The position numbers and the translations under genes are program-made. Under the pieces are notes generated by a model that had not been told where the DNA came from, ran no database searches, and worked only from the letters and a program-made list of their open reading frames with translations. A stretch of DNA of 51,808 nucleotides from positions 183,603,928 through 183,655,735 of the forward strand of contig JBOZIK010000001.1 in assembly GCA_051453625.1 (NCBI GenBank). Reading direction: 5' to 3'. The DNA comes from Welwitschia mirabilis (taxonomy: Eukaryota; Gnetophyta; Gnetopsida; Welwitschiales). Positions 35,261-47,110 of this stretch are shown piece by piece (the stretch's first letter is position 1; each line of letters starts with the position of its first letter).

Positions 35261-35720
35261 TATCCAAATAAAACATCTTTCAATTTTTGTAGGTTTTAGT
35301 GATGTAGATTGGGCAGGATGCAAATATGATAGAAAAAGCACAAGTGGAAATTGCTTCCTTATAGGTTCATGTCTAGTTGGTTGGGCAAGTAAGAAACAAA
35401 ACTCCATTTCTCTTTCCATTGCAGAAGCTAAATACATTAGTGCAGGAAGTTGTTGCACTTACCACTTATGGATGAAAGAAATGTGAGAAGATTTTGGTAT
35501 GATTTTTGAATAAGTTCCTATTTTTTGTGATAATACCACTGCTATTAATATATCTAAAAATCTAGTTCAGCACTTAAGAATGAAGCATATTAAACTTAGA
35601 CATCATTTTCTTCGTGATCAAGTTGAAAAAGGTCATATATCTATGAATTTTATTTCTACAGATCAATAATTAGCAGATATCTTCACTAAACCCCTTAATT
35701 TTGATACTTTTATTCATCTC
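35244..35720 (+). pseudogene. Sire-E1 RNase H
   Basis: RNase H degrades the RNA strand of the RNA-DNA hybrid. FSDVDWAGCKYDRKSTSGNC (about 35293-35352) has the first catalytic Asp, and SKKQNSISLSIAEAKYISAG corresponds to S-T-A-E-A-E-Y with the second Glu changed to Lys. LWMKEM is followed by a stop (35485); FCDNTTAINISKNLVQHLRM with the D-N pair, then MKHIKLRHHFLRDQVEKGHI and LADIFTKPLNFDT complete the domain. Its overlap with the RT frame reflects a one-base frameshift near 35250. Confidence 0.9.
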
Positions 35721-36619
35721 AGATATGAACTAGTGGTTCTCTTACCATCCTATCATTAAGTGCAGGGTAGTTGACTGAATATAATTTGGTTAAGTGGAAT
35801 AAATCGGTTGACTAGTTTTATACTCAGTCACCTAGTCCCTTAAAAATTTTTGTAGCTGCTATAGCAATAGCACAAAAGAAAGTTATTTATTTTGCCATCT
35901 AACTTATTGATATTCTCTGTGGATTCTCATTCTTGAATTTTTTGAGGTTCTACTCTATCATATCAATTTTTTTAAGACTTTATGCATTTGAAAATCATTA
36001 TCTTATTGACATATTCACTTTACTTATAATGCAAATCAATCATATTTTATAGCACAATTTTTGTATTATCTGGCATATCTCAGTTAATTATATGTGCTCT
36101 TTTGGATAACTTAAATTTTTTTCTTTCTTTTTGTTTTTCAAAATAGATTTCTGTGTGATCAATCAGTGTTATTGATCATATTTGGATTATCATTTGATAA
36201 GATGATGTTTTCTCAAATTGTGCATAGTCAAATTTATAACATTTAAAAGCACAGAATTTTGTTTATTCAAATATCTTAACTTGTATCAATATTTGGATTA
36301 TTATTTTTACATATGGTATTAGGATAGGGGAAGAAAATTTCACATTTCCAGAAACATATTTTAAGATTATATTTTCTTTGCCATTGATGTCAAAGGGGAA
36401 GATAAGAAAATATAGTGTTTTCAAAGTATTTTCTCAAAGGAGGAGAAAATGGTTTATTTCAGAAATATTTTATCCTTTTCTTAATATGTTATATGGCTTG
36501 ATGAAAGGGGGAGTTTTGATTTTTAATGCGTGCTTAAAAGTATTTGGTGAATGAGCTTAAAATTATTCAAATTTTTAAAATCACTTAATTGTTTGCCATC
36601 AATGTCAAAAGGGGGAGAT
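35721..36619 (+). other. Sire-E1 3' non-coding region with repeated polypurine tracts
   Basis: No env-like frame remains. Four purine tracts occur: CAAAGGGGAAGA (36391), CAAAGGAGGAGA (36435), GAAAGGGGGAG (36503) and AAAAGGGGGAGA (36607-36618), the last abutting the 3' LTR. The block TTTGCCAT(T/C)(G/A)ATGTCAAA precedes both the first and the last tract. Multiple polypurine tracts in this position are a described Sirevirus feature. Confidence 0.75.
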
Positions 36620-37928
36620 TGTTAGATTATATTTATCAATTGATGTCAAAATAATTTCTCTTGTGTAGTGAAAAAATGTTATATCTTGTATGTAGATGAG
36701 ATTGAGTTTTGCAGGTAAAAGAATTAAACTGAAATGTACCAGAAAAACTACTAAGATATGTTAACCTCTAGTGGGAATCGATCAGATCCTAAAGGGATCG
36801 ATTGCATCTGAAGCAGTCGTAAAGAAATGAGCTGAACACAGAGGGGTTGACTAGATTATTATGAGGTTGACTGAACCTGTAACCTAAAGAATCAGTGTCC
36901 CTGGACCAAATGGCAAGGGATCAACCAGATTTAAGGACCTGACAGATAGTAGTTTTAGACCAAGAGATAAGGGATCGACTAGACCCAGGATGAGGTTGAC
37001 CAGATTGGGGTCGACCAGATCCAAATGGGGTCAACATAAAAACTTGAGGTGACTGAAGTCTTCTCTCGGGTAACCTATGTAATTCATGACATCATATGGG
37101 GTCGACCGGATTTTTGTGGAGTTGACCAGATGACACGGAAAAGAAATTCATCTAAACATTATGTATCCATTTCCTAGCTGTTACCTAGTCGTTTTCTAGA
37201 CATTTATAACCATTGGAGGTGCAATTCATTTGTAATAAACGCTAATATCCTTCCATTATAAATAGCTAGGCAATAAATAACCTAGAGATCTTTTGGTACT
37301 ATTCTAAATTGGCATAATCATTATGGATCTAAAAGATCAAGTTGTAATTTCCATTGGCATATCATTTATATTGTTGTACATCTGATTGAGAAGATCTATC
37401 TTTGGAAAAAGAGCTTTACTTAGAATCAGATCTAAGAGCTTCGTCACTGTGATCTATTGGAAAAGAGATTCATTCATTTTACCACTACCAAACATGTGAT
37501 ATCTGAGTAATCAAGACATTATTACATCACATCCATTGCTTTCAGAGGTTGAGACTTAGCCTAAAAAAGTCTGTTGTTAAAGGTTAAGACTTAGCCTGTA
37601 AAAGTCCACTTGTAAGGATTACAGGTAAACCTAGCAAAACCTATGGAGTAATAGAGATCCGAGATCAAGCTTGGAAGAAGCTGATCATAGAGAGTGGAGT
37701 AGAGGAGTTCCCGAATCACTATAAATCCTACATGCATCTAAAATGGTAGTTTATGGTGTAGTGTTTTTTATTCATTACATTCAGTATTTCATTTCTTATA
37801 TGCTCATTTTTTATTTTGTTATTTTTATATGTAAGTGGTGACTAGATTACCTAAATGTATTTTTGAGTCAAATTTTTTGAAAGAACCTATCCTACCTCCC
37901 ATCCCCTCTAGGGTTCTCAATCATATCA
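36620..37928 (+). repeat. Sire-E1 3' LTR
   Basis: It starts TGTTAGATTATATTTATC right after the polypurine tract and ends TCATATCA. The GTCGAC motif array is at about 36770-37135 and a TATAAATAGCTAGG box near 37258. It aligns with the 5' LTR over its whole length. Confidence 0.88.
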
Positions 37929-39900
37929 AATTCTAGGAAAACCAAAACATTAAAATATATGAGTTTAAACAAAATTACAAATAGTTCTGATATCATTCTC
38001 AGTAATAGGTATAACTTTGACCTATTTATTAACATAATCGATGGGCACTAGGATGTAATTTTTTATCATGATAAGGTGGTTTGATAGAGCCTACAAAGTC
38101 AATCCCCCAATAATTAAAAGGTTCACATTAAAGCATAGTTCTAAGGAGTATATCTTAAGAATGAGCTAGTCTACCATAACATTGACAAGTATTACACCTT
38201 CTAGAAAAATCAAAAGAGTCTTTAAAAAGAGTAGGCCAATAAAAACTAAAATGAAGAATTTTCATTTCAGCTTTTTAATTAGTAAAGTGTTTCCCACATA
38301 TTCCATCATGGACAAGGTTAAAGATATCTAGGTTTTTCCATTTAAGCACATATTTATGCATGATTTAGTCTTTACATCTTCAATAAAGATGGGGTTCATT
38401 CCACTCATAGTAATTGATCCTATGGAAAAAAGACTTTTATTAGTTATGATTTCAATGTTGAGGTATTTTCATGGTAATAAGATAGTTCACAATATTAGCA
38501 TACTAAGGAGTAAGATGAGTAGAAGATATGGCATAAGTTATTTAATAGCAAATAGTTATTCATCCAAAAAGGAGTCATTTATGGGGAGTACATCATGACA
38601 ACAAAAGAGTTGAGATAAGTGATCTATAATGCTATTATGTTTTCTATCCTTTTCGATTATGGTAAGATTAAATTTGGCATGATAAGGATCCACCTAATAG
38701 GTCTCACACTAGAATCTTTCTTAGTCATAAGATAGTATATGACTAAATGATCAGTGTAAATATTGATATGAAAGCCAAGAATAAAGTGTTTTAGATGATC
38801 AAGACAAAAGATGATGGTAAGGATTTTCCTTTTAATAGTAGTATAGTTAGATTGGGCTTTAGATAAAGTTTTACTAAGATAAGATATGACTTTAAGATTA
38901 TTTTTACATTTTTAGCCAAGAATCATTCATAGTAGTGTTGCTTGCATCATACATGAGTTCAAAATATTTAGTCCGATTGGGACTCATGATAATAGGTTCA
39001 AAAGAAATTTTATTCTTACGTGTATTCAAAGAAAGCTACTATGAATTATCTCAATCAAATTTAGCTTCTTTTTCAACTAATGAGTAAAGGAGTTTACAAA
39101 CCTTAGTGTAATCATGAATAAAATGATAGTAGAATCTAGAATAATTAAGAAATGATCTAACTTGTTTAATATTAATTATAGGGTTAAGGTTTTTAATGAT
39201 ACCATCTTTTACAAGGTTCATTTTAATTCCTTTATTAGAAATGTGGTGACCTAAAACAATTTCATTGTTGATAAGGAATATCGTTTTTCTCAGCTTAAGC
39301 ATAGACCACTCTCTATACATCAATCCAAGACTTTTTCTAAACTTTTTATGATTTATTCAAAAGTTTCACCAAATATAGGGAAGTCATACATAAATATTTT
39401 AATAGAATCCTCTATCATATTAAAAAAGATCCAGATCATTGCTCATTGAAAAGTTCTAAGGGCATTGCAAAGTTTAAAAGGCATTTTGCTAAAGGTAAAG
39501 GTTATAAAGGTTGAGGTAAAATTTATTTTTGCTTAGTCTTCACTTACTATGAAAACTTGATTGTAGCTACTATAACCATTAAAAAAATAATAGTAGGCAT
39601 ATCTTTGAATTCTATCAAGCACTTGATATAAAAAGGATAAAGGACAATGATCCTTCTTAGTGATATCATTAAGTTTTTTAAAATCAATTCATATTCTTTA
39701 TTTCTCATTCTTTTTTAGAGCTACTATTAAAGAGCTAATCCACTCACTATTAGATATAGAATAGATGATCCTAGCATTCATAAATTTAATAATTTTATCT
39801 TTAACTATTTGCTTAAGGGCTAGGTTAAGCCTTCATTAGGATTGCTTTATAATTTTATCCTTAAGGTAGATTTTGTATTAGACTATGAAAAGAGGAATGA
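37929..39900 (-). pseudogene. Gypsy-D pol: RT, RNase H and integrase (Athila/Tat-like)
   Basis: Read on the minus strand. RT: KKDHCPLSFLYQVLDRIQ (about 39610-39670), then MYDFPIFG (about 39380, catalytic M-D-D-F read as M-Y-D-F). The open frame 39323-39051 carries IVLGHHISNKGIKMN, then RSFLNYSRFYYHFIHDYTKV. RNase H: MYDAS near 38950 and IYTDHLVIYYLMTKKDSS (about 38700-38760). A linker PINDSFLDEQLFAI (about 38560) is typical of Athila/Tat. Integrase: ILHFSFYWPTLFKDSF and CNTCQCYGRLAHS (about 38160-38260), YWGIDFVGSIKPP (about 38070-38115), YILVPIDYVNKWVKVIPITE (about 37990-38050). The frame stops at FGFPR, where sire-E1 is inserted. Confidence 0.88.
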
Positions 39901-42900
39901 TAGTTAAGTCTTTATGAGTCAAAGAAAAAGCATTTTCTTTATAAGTCAAAAGTGAGATCAAGTTGGATTCTTATTAAGGAGTAAGAAGGCCACTTATTAT
40001 CAAAGGGTTTTTTAGATCGTTAGATATAAAAATGTATTTTATAACTTTGGAAAACTCTTTTAGTTTTAAGTTGGAATTTCCAAGTTTGGGTACTGTTATG
40101 CTATGAATTTATGCAATTTTCAAGTTCTTTAGGTAAACTTGTAAATTAAATAACTTATAGAAAACACACATTAGTATAGATAAGAGTCAACTAAATGTCC
40201 TACTCTCAATGAAGGCACAAGGCTCAGAGTTACAGAATTAATTTCTGAAGGTATTTTTAGTCTTTTATCTTTTAATAATAGAAAGTAAATAATAAGTAAA
40301 TGTAAAGAAATGTAAATGAATATGAAATGCAAATGGAAAATGGAATGACTTCTATTTGGTTTCTAATTCTTCTGTCACAGGAACTAGCTTCTCTATAATT
40401 TAGATTAATTAGAAGAGTATTCAACTAGTTCTTAATCAACATAACTATGAGATGTACCAAGTAGAATATAAAATGTAACGTGAAATGAAATGGAATAGTA
40501 ATGTAAATCTAATATTAACCAAAGTAAACCTTAATAAAGGTTGCTCTTATGATCTAAATATATCACAGACCTATTACTTAATTATAACTAACTTAAACCA
40601 TAAGGGACATTCATATAATTAGAATGAAAAAAGCAATTGTATTAATTCAAAGAATTTTACATCCACTTACAATAGAATTGTAGCATCTCAATGGAAGTGA
40701 CTCAACCAAACACTAAGAAAATTCCTTTTTATAGTTACTGGATAGACCTCTTATCCTTTAATCTTCTGTTACAAATATATTAGGTATAAAAGATGAATTA
40801 GAAGTAAGGACAAGGGAGGTATTTATAGATTTACATTGGAAGTTCTAGAAACATAACCCTAGAAGTTGGAGAAGAAACCCTAGTAGCTTAAGTGAGGTGC
40901 ATGATCCTATCAGAAGATAATTTAGCCCTACTTATATAAAATGTTTATCATTCTAATTATCATGGAGACAAAACTAGGGAGGAATCCCCATAACAATAAA
41001 TAATTTAATAGCTATTGGCTCCACAATTAGCCTAAAAATTGGCTCCAATTATGTCATCATCCCTCATGTCATGGGAACAATAATTGGGATGACACCTCCA
41101 TCAAAAAGGGTTCTTCATTGGCTTTAACCTCTAGTCCATGTTGCTATTGTAATAGGTAGGTATAGTGCTATTGTCCCCTCTATCGTAGGGATGAAAGTGA
41201 GGATGACACCTTTTCAAAGCTCTCAAGTAAAGAAAATCAACCTTATTCTTTCTTTAACACGCTAAGTATTAGAACATGCTTGAAATGCCTCCAATTATGC
41301 CAAAAATTATGTGTTTTCATGATTATTCTATCAACTCTCCATAATCAGTATAATTGCATCTAAACCTGTATAAATATCTTCCAAAAGTACTCTAAATATA
41401 CCATCAAATTCCTATAAATTGGCATCATAGCATAACCTCCTAATTGGCCTTGTCAGTCCCTAATAAAGTGAGTGATGAACTATATTACAGGCCAATTTGA
41501 CTAAGATAATTATAAACTAGAAAAATGGAATTTGAGTTCTATTTTATCATGCAAGAATAGATGACAAAAATTTATTAACTGATACAAGTACTATAGTCAT
41601 AAGCCCCCTACTTAAACACATTACAATAGATCAAATAAATATCATACACATAAACAAATTATAGAATGTAATAATGATAGTTCAGAAAATAATAATGTAT
41701 ATGCATAAATTAAGAAAGTGATGCTAAACCTGATGTGTAAAACTTAAATAGTAATAATCTCAAAGAATGATGCATAAAACGTTCATTAATGTTTTTTACA
41801 AGAGGTAAAGTACAAGAGTAAATATAGCATTTTTACTTTAGATCATCTTAATCATTGCTATAAGAAAACTTTGGGGTGGGCTACTATGCTCCTATTAGAT
41901 AAAGTCTATAAAATTTATTTAAGTAACATGAAATCATATCCAAATAACTTATCATAAATATGTATCATAAAGGATCAAAATAATCCTTTAAAATTTAAAA
42001 ATTATAAAGTTTTGCTTAATATCTTAGAAGAAAGTTTAGAGATATGTCCTTCTCCCTCAATAGGTAAAGTAAGACTTCCCAGATTACATAAAGTAAAAAG
42101 AATAACTATTTTACTATTTGTTATGGGATGAAAGACATGAGATGAAAGTGTTAAAAATAAGATGTTTGGATATATTAGAAAAAATCTGAAAAGCTCTGAT
42201 TACAAGAAAGTAGTGAAAAAGTAGCAAAAAAATAGAAAGATGGTAAAAAGTAAAGAAATATTTAGAAAAATATAACCATAATGAAAGAGCCTTATGAGAC
42301 ATAAGAATTAGAAATATTTAGAAAAATATAACAATAATAAAAGAGGCTTATGAGACATAAGAATGCATTAAGTAGAAGAAAGCAAGGCATAGAAGTATTT
42401 TGCAAATGTATCCCAAACTCTATGAGGATTCAAGATCTGTAAGTAGATGTATGTAAAATCAAAAGACAAACAAAACAAATTAGCATAAAGCAAAATAAAA
42501 AAAGCAATTAAAGAGAAAGAAATTCATCAATTGAAAGTACTAAAAATAAAAACAACCATTATAAAGAAAACCTATGAGTGAAAATAAAAAGACAACCAGA
42601 AAATTGACAAATGATAAGGTCCTAATTATAATTTAGAAAAAGATACTATAATGAGGTTGAAAATCCCAAATAAAATAACTAAAAAAAAACATAATGAAAA
42701 TGGACAACTAGGAATATGAAGAATATTTACTTACCTATCCAAAATTCCACCTTATTAAAGTTCCTTAGAAGAAATCATAAAATCACCTGATAAAGATGCA
42801 TGACATAATTTAAAAATTTATAAAGTTCAACTTAAATATGGAATTATTATGATTATGCTAAGTATGTCTAATGTTATTAAATAATAATGATAAGATAAAA

Positions 42901-43197
42901 AGTTATTAAAATAGAAACTTACAATATATCTCTCAAAATAATACTAAAATCTGAAAAAGTAAAGTGATCATGTAGAAGTACTATAGATAAATAAAGAAAA
43001 TAAGTCTAGAAAACAAGCAATGCCTCTAATGACACTAGGGATATCAGTGATCTCGTAGCCTCTAAGTACATTTTTATTTTACCATAATGAGAGGAGTGAA
43101 ACCACTATCAGAGGAGTAAGAACCTACACAGTATGGCTAACTGACCCCCTAGTGGAGTTCCCATAACTACCATATCATACTGTTAAAGGCCCCTCTC
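39901..43197. other. AT-rich DNA between gypsy-D pol and gap; no gene resolved
   Basis: The gag and protease of gypsy-D should lie on the minus strand here but are not recognisable. 40280-40500 is rich in AAATG-like words (GTAAATGAATATGAAATGC and similar). About 40650-41480 has a somewhat different composition (ATTGGCTCCA and AATTGGGATGACACC words) and could be part of an LTR from another element. A 56-bp tandem pair lies at 42255-42366. The contig stops at 43197. Confidence 0.35.
42255..42366. repeat. Two-copy 56-bp tandem repeat
   Basis: GAAATATTTAGAAAAATATA starts at 42255 and again at 42311. Each copy continues through CTTATGAGACATAAGAAT, with few differences. Confidence 0.85.
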
Positions 43198-43297
43198 NNN
43201 NNNNNNNNNNNNNNNNNNNNNNNNNNNNNNNNNNNNNNNNNNNNNNNNNNNNNNNNNNNNNNNNNNNNNNNNNNNNNNNNNNNNNNNNNNNNNNNNN
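43198..43297. other. Assembly gap (100 N)
   Basis: Unrelated sequence on its left meets the middle of a sire-E2 RNase H on its right. The round length suggests a placeholder gap of unknown true size. Confidence 0.95.
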
Positions 43298-43298
43298 T

Positions 43299-43748
43299 CT
43301 AGTTGATTGGGCAAGTAAGAAACAAAACTCCATTTTACTTTCCACTGTAGAAGCTGAATATATTACTGTAGGAAGTCGTTGTACTCACCTCTTATGGATG
43401 AAAGAAATGTTAAAAGATTTTGGTATAACTTTTAAACAAGTTCTTATTTTTTGTGATAATACCAATGCTATTAATATATCTAAAAATCTAGTTCAGCACT
43501 TAAGAATGAAGCATACGAAACTAAGACATCATTTTATTCGTGATCAAGTTCAAAAAGATCATATATTTATGAATTCTATTTCTACAAATCATAAATTAGC
43601 AGATATCTTCACTATACCCCTTAATTTGATACTTTTAATCATCTCAGACATGAACTGGGTGTTCTCTTACTGTCCTATCATTAAATGTAGGGCGGTAATC
43701 AGAATAGGTTGGTTGACTAGTTTTATATGCGGTTACCTAGTCCCTTAA
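43299..43748 (+). pseudogene. Sire-E2 RNase H, C-terminal part
   Basis: The frame is open from the gap at 43299 and runs without a stop to 43748. VDWASKKQNSILLSTVEAEY is the S-T-A-E-A-E-Y block (Ala to Val), and LWMKEMLKDFGITF follows. FCDNTNAINISKNLVQHLRM then MKHTKLRHHFIRDQVQKDHI and LADIFTIPLN complete the domain. It is better preserved than the sire-E1 copy, which has a stop after WMKEM. The N-terminal D-W-A-G part is lost in the gap. Confidence 0.9.
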
Positions 43749-44507
43749 AAAGATCTATAGCCGCTACAACAATAAGACAAATGAGATTTATTTATTTTAT
43801 CGTCTAACTTATTAATATTCTCTGTGGATTGTTATTCTTGAATGTTCTGAGGTTTTACTATGTTATATCAATTTTTTTAAAGACTTTATACATTTGAAAA
43901 TCATTATCTTATTGACATATTTACATTACTTATAATGTGAATCAATCATATTTTCCAGTATGATTTTTATATCATCTCACATATCTCAGTTAATTATATG
44001 TGCTCTTCTAGATAACTTAATTTTTTTCTTTCAAAATATATTTCTATATGATTAATTAGTATTCTTAATCACATTTAGATTATCATTTGATAGGATTATG
44101 TTTTCTCAACCTGTGCATAGTCAAATTTATAACATTTAAAAGTAGAAATTTTTGTTTATTCAAATATCTTAACTTGTATCAATATTTGGATTATTATTTT
44201 TACATATAATATTAGAATAGGGGGATAAAATTTCACATTTCTAGAACATATTTTAAGATTATATTTTCTTTGCCATTGATGTTAAAGGGGGAAGAAAATA
44301 TAGTGTTTTCAAAGTATTTTATCAAAGGGGGAGAAAATAGTTTATTTTAGAAATATTTTACCCTTTATTTAACATGTTATATCGCTTGATGAAAGGGGGA
44401 ATTTTGATTTTTAATATGTGCTTAAACATATTTGATAAATATGCTTAAAATTATTTAATTTTTTTAAAATCACTTAATTGTTTGCCATGAATGTTAAATA
44501 GGGATAT
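43749..44507 (+). other. Sire-E2 3' non-coding region
   Basis: It aligns with 35760-36619 of sire-E1. Polypurine tracts survive at about 44285 (AAAGGGGGAAGA), 44323 (CAAAGGGGGAGA) and 44393 (GAAAGGGGGA). The tract that should abut the LTR has decayed to AAATAGGGATA (about 44496-44506). Confidence 0.75.
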
Positions 44508-45819
44508 TGTTAGATTATATTTGCTAATTAATGTTAAACTAATTTCTTTTATGTAGTGCAAAAATGTTATATGAAGATGAGATTAAGCTTTGTAGGTGAA
44601 AAAATTAGATCAAAATGCACCAAAAAAACTACTGAGTTATGTTAACCTCCAATAGAAATCAACTGGATCCTAAAGGGGTCGATCACACTTGAAGCAGTTG
44701 CAAAGAAATGAACTAAACCCAAAGGGGTCGACCAGATTCTTATGAGGTCAACTGAACTTGTAACCTGAAGAATCAATGTCCTTAGACCAAATGGCAAGGA
44801 GTCAAATAGATTTTTATGGGATCGATGGAATTTAAGAACTTGATAGATAGTAGTTTTAGACTAAGAGACAAGGGGTCGACTGGACATGGAATAGGGTTGA
44901 CGAGACTGGAATCGATCCAATTCAAATGGTGTCGATCGAACTTGGAGACTTAAAAAGCCTAAGGGATTAAAGTATTCTCTTAGGCTACCTATGTAATTCA
45001 TGGCACCATATGGAATTGACTAGATTTGTGTGGGTTTGACTAGGCAGCATAGAAAAAAAACTTATTTAAACATTATGTATTTGTTTCCTAGTCATTATCT
45101 AGTCATTTTCTAGCCGTTTATAGCCGTTGGAGGTGTAACTCATTTGTAATAAATCTAATAGCATTCCATTATAAATAGCTAGAAAATAGATGACCTAGAG
45201 ATCTTTTTGGAACTATTCCTATTTGGCATAATTATTGTGGATCTAAATTATTAAGTTGTATTTCCATTGGCATATCATTTGCATTGCTCCACATCTGATT
45301 GAGGAGATCTATCTTTGGAAAAAGAGCTTCACTCAAAATTAGATCTAAGACCTTCGTCACTGTGATCTATTAGAGAAGAGTTCCATTCATTGTATGACTA
45401 CCAAAATTGTGATATCTTAGCAATTAAGGCATTATCACATCACATCCATTGCTTTTAGAGATTGAGACTTAGCCTGTAAAAGTCCATTATTAAAGGTTGA
45501 GCCTTAGCCTATAAAAGTCTGCTTATAAGGATTACAAGTAAACCTAGAAAAACCTATGGAGTAATAGAGATCCGAGATTAAGCTTGGGAGACTGATCATC
45601 AAGAGTGGAGTAGGGGAGTTTCTGAACCCTATAAATCCTGAGTGCATCAAAATTGATAATTTATGATTTCTATCTTTTTGATTCTTTACTTTTAGCTTTC
45701 CATTTTATGTATGCACCTTCTTGATTTTATTATTTCTCAAATGTGAACTATGCTTAGATTTGGGCTTAAAATTTTGAAAGAACCTATTCACCTCCCCTCT
45801 AGGGTTCTCGATCCTATCA
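44508..45819 (+). repeat. Sire-E2 LTR
   Basis: It starts TGTTAGATTATATTTGCT and ends CCTATCA; 1312 bp, against 1320 and 1309 bp for the two sire-E1 LTRs. It has the same GTCGAC-type motif array (about 44655-45040) and the box TATAAATAGCTAG (about 45170). It is internal to the sire-E2 segment, with retroelement sequence on both sides. Confidence 0.88.
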
Positions 45820-45821
45820 AT

Positions 45822-45839
45822 TAGTATCAGAGTTAGGTT
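45822..45839 (+). promoter_or_regulatory. Sire-E2 primer-binding site
   Basis: TAGTATCAGAGTTAGGTT aligns with TGGTATCAGAGCTAGGTT of sire-E1, with one G-to-A and one C-to-T change. Confidence 0.8.
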
Positions 45840-46035
45840 AAGTCATGTTTTTAAATCTTAACCGATCTAAACTTAGAAGCCTCCAACGAATACTCTTTTT
45901 GATGATTTTTTCAGCATTTCCTCCTTAAATACCTATGCTTTTATCTATTTTCTTTGGATAGTATATGGTTATATGTTTAAACAAATTGCAGAAAGAAAAA
46001 ACTCATAGGGATTAAGTAAAAGGAGACTCTCTTTT

Positions 46036-46500
46036 ATGGCTTTTTTGCCACCATTATAGAATGTGATAAAGTCCTTAATCCATGATGATTATGAAATGAG
46101 AAATGAAGATGAAGATGATTTAGAAGACACTTGTTAAGATTTATATCAAGAGTGTGAAAAACTAGCCAAAATAATTAATCACCTAAACAAGGTTATAAAA
46201 TCCCTCATCAAGGAAAAGAATTATTTGAAATCAAGTTTTGAAAGAGTAAAATCCAAAAATGCCAACCTTACTTTACTGGTAAAAGATTTATCATATTTTG
46301 TTAATAAGTTTTCAAGTGGATCTGCCAAATTGAAACAAATGCTTGGTGTTTAGAAAACAGTTGGAAATAAATTAGGTATTGGATTCATTTCAAATAAACC
46401 ACAAGCATAACAAACTCAAGTAACCAGTTACGATAATTTCATTTTAGAACTTACTTGTCATTTTTGTGAAAAATCAGGTCATTCAAAATATATGTACAAT
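46036..46500 (+). pseudogene. Sire-E2 gag remnant
   Basis: It aligns with 33178-33645. ATGGCTTTTTTGCCACC near 46036 begins the same frame, but a TAG soon interrupts it. The zinc knuckle at 46456-46497 reads CHFCEKSGHSKYMY: the first three ligands are intact and the last Cys has become Tyr (TGC to TAC), so it would not bind zinc normally. The middle Gly of the consensus (CX2CX3GHX4C), lost in sire-E1, is retained here. Confidence 0.78.
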
Positions 46501-47110
46501 GCTAAGAAGTTAATGTTATTTATAAATTCTAGTAGTCCTTTTTCATTTAGATTTATTCCTAAGAAAAGTGTACCACATAAGTCTAAAATGACTATGTGGG
46601 TGAAAGCTAATGATATTAAAAGCTTGTCCATTAAGGCATCCTTCAAAGTTTTAAATACCACAAGATGGTACCTTGATAGTGGATGTTCAAGGTGCATGAC
46701 AGAAGACAAATCCAGATTCAAATATCTAAGCCACTTTAATGGAGAAGAAGTAATCTTTAGAGATAATGGAAGAGAAAAAATAGGAAGAATTAGAAGCATT
46801 GATGGAGGTAACTTTCTTAGAATTAATGAAGTTTTATATGTAAGTAATTTAAAGCACAATGTATTGAGCATTAGTCAAATTTATGATAAAGGTCATAAAT
46901 TAGTCTTTGATAAGTTGAAATACAAAATTGTGCATGAAAAATCAAATAATATGATACTTAAAGCTATCCGAATAGATAATTTGTATAGCATAGATCAAAC
47001 AACTTTTCATTGTTATTTCTCAAATGTTCCTCAAGAAAAATTGCGGCATAAATGTTTAGGACACATTAATTATGACTAACTAAAATTAATTATTCATAAA
47101 AAATATTGTT
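46492..47110 (+). pseudogene. Sire-E2 protease and GAG-pre-integrase
   Basis: A 195-residue open frame (46492-47079). RWYLDSGCSRCMTEDKSRFK carries the catalytic D-S-G (Asp codon 46675-46677) in near-canonical form, with the usual His as Cys. GGNFLRINEVLYVSNLKHNV and LSISQIYDKGHKLVFD are the linker. Then DNLYSIDQ and EKLRHKCLGHINYD form the start of the integrase zinc finger (W-H-x-x-L-G-H, with Trp as Arg). It is the longest open frame in the window and the best preserved protease. Confidence 0.92.

Larger units (their letters stand above)
31642..37928 (+). mobile_element. Sire-E1: Sirevirus-like Ty1/copia retrotransposon, internally deleted
   Basis: Two same-orientation LTRs (31642-32961 and 36620-37928) enclose a 3658-bp internal region. 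It holds a tRNA-Met primer site, gag coiled coil and zinc knuckle, protease, integrase N-part, RT C-part, RNase H and several polypurine tracts. The multiple A-rich/G5 tracts and repeated palindromes in the LTR are Sirevirus traits. About 23 differences separate the LTRs over the first roughly 157 aligned bases (about 85% identity, mostly transitions), so the insertion is old. A deletion near 34790 removed the integrase C-part and RT N-part. It sits inside the minus-strand integrase of gypsy-D. Flanks TATTT and AATTC are not a convincing 5-bp duplication. Confidence 0.85.

Noticed and set aside
35255-35458. Minus-strand frame over sire-E1 RNase H
   Set aside because: The sense strand has clear RNase H motifs, so the antisense frame is coincidental.
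31637-37933. Perfect 5-bp target duplication for sire-E1
   Set aside because: The flanks are TATTT and AATTC, which do not match. The element borders were set by LTR alignment only.
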